Assembly (NCBI GenBank): GCA_019454045.1
Contig: SKCR01006517.1
Span: 276,001 to 340,000, forward strand
Source of the DNA: Zanthoxylum bungeanum
Lineage: Eukaryota > Streptophyta > Magnoliopsida > Sapindales > Rutaceae
Reading direction: 5' to 3'
Length of the DNA stretch: 64,000 nt
In this document: positions 58,782 to 64,000 of the stretch, in pieces
How positions within the stretch are numbered: the first letter of the stretch is position 1
How the letters are laid out: each line of letters starts with the position of its first letter
Notes under the pieces: generated by a model
Database searches by the model: none
What the model was told of the DNA's origin: nothing
What the model saw: the letters and a program-made list of their open reading frames with translations, nothing else
Made by a program: the position numbers and the translations under genes

Positions 58782-59269
58782 TTGACCAAACATACGTTCA
58801 TTAATTATCACTTGACAACTGGTGATATGTGGCTTTCATAGCTGCATCACTACAATCCCAAACAAACTTTAATATTAATTTTCAATGCACTACAGTTAAA
58901 AAGTCTCTTTTTTTTTTTTTTTTTTTTTAGTTTAATTTAAAGGAAATTTGATTTACTTCTCACTTATATGAGTAGTGTTGGAATCCCAAATCTTTTATTT
59001 TATTAAAGAAACATTATGAATTGAAGTAGTGGCACCCACCAATCCACCACAACAGTTAAATTTTTATTTTACTTCAAAATTACATTAATTTCACTTAGAC
59101 TCCATTCGTATTGATAGTAGATTAAAAATGACAATACCTTAATTTTAAACTTCTTATCGATAGTAGATTAAAAGTTACAGCACCTTAATTTTAAACATAT
59201 CTTTAATCAAGAATTTCAAAAGATAGTAAATTCTTTTTCAAAATAAGTGTTGACGACATTTTTGTTCCA
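58782..59269. other. Non-coding, with T-run and short tandem repeat
   Basis: T-run near 58911-58929. A 46 bp unit is duplicated at 59113-59204 (gatagtagattaaaa...ccttaattttaaac). No gene. Confidence 0.5.
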
Positions 59270-60340
59270 GAGGTAAATCGGTATACTCACTCATCGAACA
59301 ATCCTCCATCAACTGTGAATTTATTTGGTTTGAGGATTAAATACACACTTAGCAAAAATATGAGAAAACACACAGAATAGACAGAAGGTTTAACGTGGTT
59401 CGACGGAATTGATGCAACCTATATCCATGAGCATAAGGGAAAAATGAAATTTTTATAACGTGATCGGGTAGGACCGACCTCGTTATCTTTCAAGCTCGTC
59501 TGACCGACTTTTTTACAAGGTCACTCTGACACTTAAATTTTTTGCTCTCTATTTTACAAGATGTATGTGAAATAGATTTTTCTAACCCTTTACAATGAAT
59601 TCTCAACTCATTTATATACTAGGGCAAATTCTACCGTTTCACCACCTATGACATCAACTCATGTCACATGTCATCATTGCAATAGCAACTTTCCTTAGCT
59701 TCCCACAATTTCACCAATCAAAACACTTCATTTTCTGTCTCTGCACCGACCTATGGCGGCTTATGGCGGCTTTGCTATGCCACCTATCTGTCACTGCACC
59801 AGCCTATAGCGATTGTCAGAAGCTACTTTTGATGAGAACCGTTGTTTTTCTCATACGAGAGCTCGGGATACTGCAAACCATTTCCCGATCCCCATGCTAG
59901 TGTACCGAGGCGAATGACCACCTCGGGTCCAAGTGCATTGTTGAATTTGACATCTTCTCATCAGGTCGGGTATGATCTGCTGAGCCGATTCTCATTCTGA
60001 CATGAGGCTCTGAATGCCGAGCTGCTATAAGAGTCCGATGTTGTGGCGATTTGACCTGAGAGTCTGATCTCGGGTCTGTCCCGAGAGTCTGATGCCGAGG
60101 ATGGCCCGACCATATCAGGTAAGTCTTCACCAATGTCCTAGTGCTGTCAAACCTAACCACCTCGTACATGACCACTTTGGTGTTCCAGCATGCACTTAAG
60201 GCTCAGGCCCCTCTGCCGACCTCTTTTCTTCACAATGAGTTTGAGCTTTTACATTGTCAAGTGTAAAACTCATTTTATCCTTCCTTAGGATTCTAATTTC
60301 TTGGGTTTCTAGAAACCACCATCAATAATAAGAATTCTCA
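59270..60340 (-). mobile_element. Copia LTR relic (minus, boundaries uncertain)
   Basis: Contains gaaggtttaacgtggttcgacgg near 59385, a block like that in the Copia-3 LTR (accgtggttcgcctgaaagg, near 60720), common near the R/U5 part of copia LTRs. No internal domain and no clear ends. Confidence 0.35.
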
Positions 60341-60558
60341 AATATTTTTTATTTAAAAAAACACTTAAAATAAATGAAAAAACCTCTTCTAGTACAATTC
60401 ATAATACACATATATAACTTTATGCTTCTAAAACATATATAAATGAAAAAAAAATGCAGGTGATTGTAGAACAATGAAAAATAATGTTACATCTACTAAA
60501 ATATTCATGAATGAAAATAACAAGTTTCTACTTGTGTTGTGTCGTCACATACTGAACT

Positions 60559-60561
<3 letters not shown>
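60341..60561. other. No feature seen
   Basis: AT-rich spacer before the AT microsatellite. Confidence 0.5.

Positions 60562-60601
<40 letters not shown>
60562..60601. repeat. (AT)n microsatellite
   Basis: About 20 units, abutting the end of the Copia-3 LTR. Confidence 0.95.
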
Positions 60602-60606
<5 letters not shown>

Positions 60607-61147
60607 GGCTTTCTTGCCAGCCTAGAATCTGATTTCCGTCAATGCAACTCAAATACCCAAAAAAATTAACAACACAAAATCAAATCAGAAACGTCCACAC
60701 AAAGAACACACAAGATTTTTACCGTGGTTCGCCTGAAAGGTTCAGACCAAATTCACGTTAAATTCCAGAAACAAGTAGCTCACTGCACTAGATAATATCA
60801 CAATTACACAAGAATTTGTATCTCCTCATTACAATCGTAACTTTCCCCAAAAACAGAACAAGAAATAAAAAACCCTAGAGCTCTTAACGCGCCAATCTCA
60901 CAGATACCAAACCCAGTAACAACCTACAATTTCAGGCCCAGCGAAACTAATTCAACACTCAAGATTTCACATACATGACTTTAGGAATTTGCTCTGAAAG
61001 GCACGAATAAGGAAAGATTCAGAAGATAAAACACAGAATGATTCGTCTCCCTTTTATAACCCCTAACAACTAATTTATATAAAGAGCAATTAAGATAAGC
61101 AACGGTAGAGATCGCCCCACGTGTACATCATCCAACGGTCACAAACA
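60602..61147 (-). mobile_element. Copia-3 3' LTR (546 bp)
   Basis: On minus it runs from TGTTTGTGACC (61147) to AAGCCCAACA (60602). TATAAAAG is at 61051-61058 on minus and a purine tract (rc of 61148-61157, ATAAAAGGAAAA) lies just outside, next to RNase H. Its far end abuts the (AT)n tract, probably the target. Confidence 0.75.
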
Positions 61148-61155
61148 TTTTCCTT

Positions 61156-62483
61156 TTATAAGGCAGACGATAAGTTGGTTTCAACTATAATTCCTTTTAT
61201 AAGCCACATGGCTTCCTTGAATACATCAGTTATGGTGACATATTTAGCTTCAATAGTTGAAAGTGTGACTAAGGGTTGCAGACTTGATTTCCAGCTTATG
61301 CAGTTTCCACTAAGAGTGAAATAATACGCTGTAATTGACTTTCTTGAGTCTCTATCACCTGCAAAATCAGAATCCACATACCCTACCAAGTCTAAAACGT
61401 TAGTTTTGTTAAAGCATAAAACATAATCAATCGTTGTATTTATGTATCTTAATAATCACAGTAAAACACTCCAGTGTGTACTACCTGGATTTGACATAAA
61501 TCTACTTAACAGAGACACAACATATGACAAATCCGGCCTAGTACTAACCATGGCATACATCACAGAACCTATAGCATTAGCATAAGGGATATTTTCCATT
61601 TTAACTGTCTCAGACCTAGTGGTAGGACACTGGGATTTAGAAAAAATAAAATGATTTGCAAGTGGCTGGCTAACAGGCTTACAGCCACTTACCCTAAACC
61701 TAGATGCTACCTTTTTCAGATATGTGGATTGATATATTTTTAGATAATTTGTACTTCTATCTCTATCAATGGTCATACCTAGAATTCTTTTTACACTACC
61801 TAGGTCTTTCATATCAAATTCATTGTTCAATTATTTCTTTAGTTTACAAATCACATCCATTAATTCAGAGATTAGAAGAAAATCATCTATATACAATAAC
61901 AGGTAAACAGAACACTCATTATTAAGCATGAGATAGAAGCAACTATCATATTTACTTCTAACAAATCCAATACTAAGTATAAATATATCAAAACTTTTGT
62001 ACCATTGTCTACGAGACTGTTTAAGGCTATATAAGGATTTCTTGAGCAAGCACACATATACAGGGTGGTTTTTATCTATAAAACCTTCAGGCTGGGACAT
62101 ATAAATTTTCTCTTCGAGTTTTCCATGTAAGACTGCAGTCTTCACATCTAATTGTTCTAATTCAAGATTATTTTGAACTACTAGGGCTAGCATCATCCTA
62201 ATAGTCTTGAATTTAACTATAAGTGAGAAAATTTCATTATAGTCCACTCATTCCCTATGTGTAAATCCTTCAGCTACAAGTCTGGTTTTAAACCTAACTG
62301 GGTCACTAGGCATTAATCCTTCTTTGACTTTAAACAACCACTTGCACTCAACCAACTTCTGGTTTTTAGGTTCAGGGACTAGAGTCCAAGTCTTATTTTT
62401 TCTAAGAGAAGACATCTATTTTTTCATGGCCGTGTCCCATTCATATTTGTGGGTTGATCTCAATACCTCTCATAAGCTAGCAC
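61156..62483 (-). pseudogene. Copia-3 reverse transcriptase and RNase H (Tnt1/Tork-like), truncated
   Basis: Minus strand. 61831-62247 has YNEIFSLIVKFKTIRMMLAL, LEQLDVKTAVLHGKLEE, KSLYSLKQSRRQWYKSF and LLYIDDFLLI (YxDD form YIDD). 61456-61830 has DMKDLGSVKRILGM, CPTTRSE and ANAIGSVMYAMVSTRPDLSY. 61156-61389 has RNase H (GYVDSDFAGDRDSRKS, ISWKSSLQPLVTLSTIEAKY). Upstream pieces (KNKTWTLVPEPKNQK, CKWLFKVKEG) reach 62480. The C-terminal end of RNase H is missing; the LTR follows. Cut at 62484 by an inserted gypsy LTR. Confidence 0.9.
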
Positions 62484-62876
62484 TGTAACATCCCAGATTT
62501 TCGGGATTGTTCTATAAGATCCTCAGACTGACGTTATAGTCTCGAAACATAATGATAATGAAGAATAAGAGTTTAAGTGATGTTTTATGGGTTAGAATAA
62601 TAGATTATGAGTATTCGTCGAGTTGGAAAACGCTTGGGATTAAAAGTCAGTTGCGTGATTTTCGTAAAACGCGTAAAGTTTATAGTTTTGGTCATAGAAT
62701 TATCAAACGAACTCTGATCGAGTTGATTCTTGATCCATCAGACTCATTTTTTCGAGATGAACATTTTTTGTGTTGAACACTTTTTGAAAATCACGCCAGA
62801 AGGGCTTCAAAAGTGATAATTTCCGATTTTACCCTTAGAAGTGGGGGCATTTTGGTCATTTAATGGAATTAAGATA

Positions 62877-62877
<1 letters not shown>

Positions 62878-62908
<31 letters not shown>
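62878..62908. repeat. (TTA)n microsatellite
   Basis: Ten units inside the LTR. Confidence 0.95.
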
Positions 62909-63163
62909 TTTGTAGCCTATTACAAAAAAAAAAGAAAAAAAAAGAAAGAGAGAGAGAACACATCGCACGAGAGAGAGAGGAAAGAGGGGTGAGCCGGCGA
63001 CCAGCCGGCCACTGCCGACCGGCTCACCGGTGCAAGGAGAGTCGTGCGGCCATGGCGCATCTGCTGATGGTTGGCGACGGTCCATGGGACGCCGGAAACG
63101 GCGAGTTTTGGAGAGGAAGAGGCGCGCCCATGGGTTGTCCGATCCCGGCTCGTCAGTCCGTTT

Positions 63164-63292
63164 CACGGCCCGAGCCACCTACCAAATCGAAGCTCTCAAA
63201 GAGTACTACAAGTATACGGAGTCGACGGCCCGAGCCACCTACCAAATCGAAGCTACCAAATCGAAGCTCTCAAAGAGTATTACAAGTATACG
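63164..63292 (+). repeat. 60 bp tandem duplication with internal 14 bp duplication
   Basis: acggcccgagccacctacc starts at 63164 and 63224. The second copy also repeats accaaatcgaagct, giving a 74-base version. The resulting frames are open but have no recognisable protein. Confidence 0.9.
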
Positions 63293-64000
63293 GCCCATGG
63301 CCGGTTGCACGTGAATCGAGGAGAGAAGCATTGGATGAATAGTAGACCCATGATGAACAGTAGCTGTGATCGAAATTCCGATCGTACCAGCGCGTTCGTA
63401 TGGCCGATGAGAGTCCGAATATGGCCTCAGAATTTCTGTATGGCTCTCCATTTAGAATTTGTTATTTTAAAGTTTATAGTTATATATTCAGATATTTCCG
63501 GTAGTTCCGTAGTTTAGCGAATTAGCATGAAATGAATTGGACATGTTTTAATATGTTAAAACGATAAATGTGGTAGAATCCGGGGAGAAACGGATTAGAT
63601 TTGATCGATTCTGGTAAAACGGAGTTTCTCACGCGACTGAGCGTAGATGACTGTAATCATGATGATAATATAAATATGATATTGCGAGGGTAATTAAGTA
63701 ATTCCGGAGTAGTTCGGAGGGTTCGAGATCCTTCCGTAACGTTTGAGGAAACCTTTCCGCAAAATTTACTGCAAACGCGTAAAACGAGAATCTAGGCTAT
63801 CCATCTAGTTGGTATAGTATAGAAAGATAAGTATTAGAGTAATGAAGTTTGTACCGTAGTATCGGAGATGATTCGGGTGTTCCGGAGAGCCCGAAGTTAT
63901 TATAGATAAGTTGGAAGTTTCGCAAATAGCGGTGCTAACCTTGTGTTGTTATTGTTTGACAGATTGGACCCGGATCGCGGGCGTTCGCCTAACCAGGTAA

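Larger units (their letters stand above)
62484..64000 (+). mobile_element. Chromovirus-type gypsy LTR (plus), runs off the window
   Basis: Begins TGTAACATCCCAG exactly where Copia-3 homology stops, the start seen in many Tekay-like LTRs; the would-be target duplication is AGCAC (62479-62483). The first 300 bases have the usual LTR promoter-like text. From about 62930 there is a GA-rich then GC-rich leader. No end, primer site or gag is in the window. Confidence 0.6.

Noticed and set aside
62863..63517. Three overlapping ORFs of 94-159 codons and opposing minus ORFs
   Set aside because: Open only because the region is GC-rich and repeated; no motif, and it lies in an LTR/leader.

Overview
This 64 kb window is AT-rich eudicot nuclear DNA. 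The retroelement lineages (Ty1/copia, Athila-type and chromodomain Ty3/gypsy), an endogenous plant pararetrovirus and MITEs all point to an angiosperm; an asterid is my guess, but the species cannot be read from the sequence. I see no intact host gene, rRNA, tRNA or CRISPR array. Nearly everything recognisable is a decayed and often nested transposable element.

Layout. 1-3539: 3' LTR and pol of Copia-1 (minus strand). 3540-11086: Copia-2 (plus strand; 2.06 kb 5' LTR, primer site, long leader, gag, protease, integrase, start of RT), which starts inside Copia-1 and is cut off in RT. 11087-16749 and 28300-31640: Athila-type gypsy sequence 'A', made of a minus-strand gag-RT block (A1) joined head-to-head to a plus-strand RNase H/integrase block (A2). 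A2 continues with an unrecognised accessory ORF, a LOG-like cytokinin-activating-enzyme gene and a 1.18 kb 3' LTR. 16755-28299: a Tekay/Del-type chromodomain gypsy element (minus) inserted in the A accessory ORF; a solo copia LTR (25699-27818) sits inside its right LTR. 31641-36215: unclassified sequence, then an endogenous caulimovirid fragment (coat and movement genes, broken). 36230-37358: chromovirus LTR (minus). 37359-43564: MITE, orphan RNase H fragment, microsatellites, a Tat-type primer site and an LTR end. 44331-52817: second Athila copy 'B' (plus; gag to RT, integrase deleted) with the same accessory ORF and LOG-like gene, the latter split by another solo copia LTR (49288-51216). 52818-60601: hAT-type MITE, a Mutator-like element carrying a plant-transposon ORF, two related small MITEs and LTR relics. 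60602-62483: Copia-3 (Tnt1/Tork-like, minus). 62484-64000: start of another chromovirus-type LTR.

Main result. Two independent copies of one Athila-type family carry, between integrase and 3' LTR and in the same order, an accessory ORF with a Cys/His cluster and an intronless LOG-like gene with a TATA box about 60 bp upstream. This looks like an old, inherited gene capture. Both copies are now broken, and they share a nonsense codon at codon 7. The two copies also act as natural empty sites for each other, which lets the Tekay insertion and one solo LTR be placed to the base.
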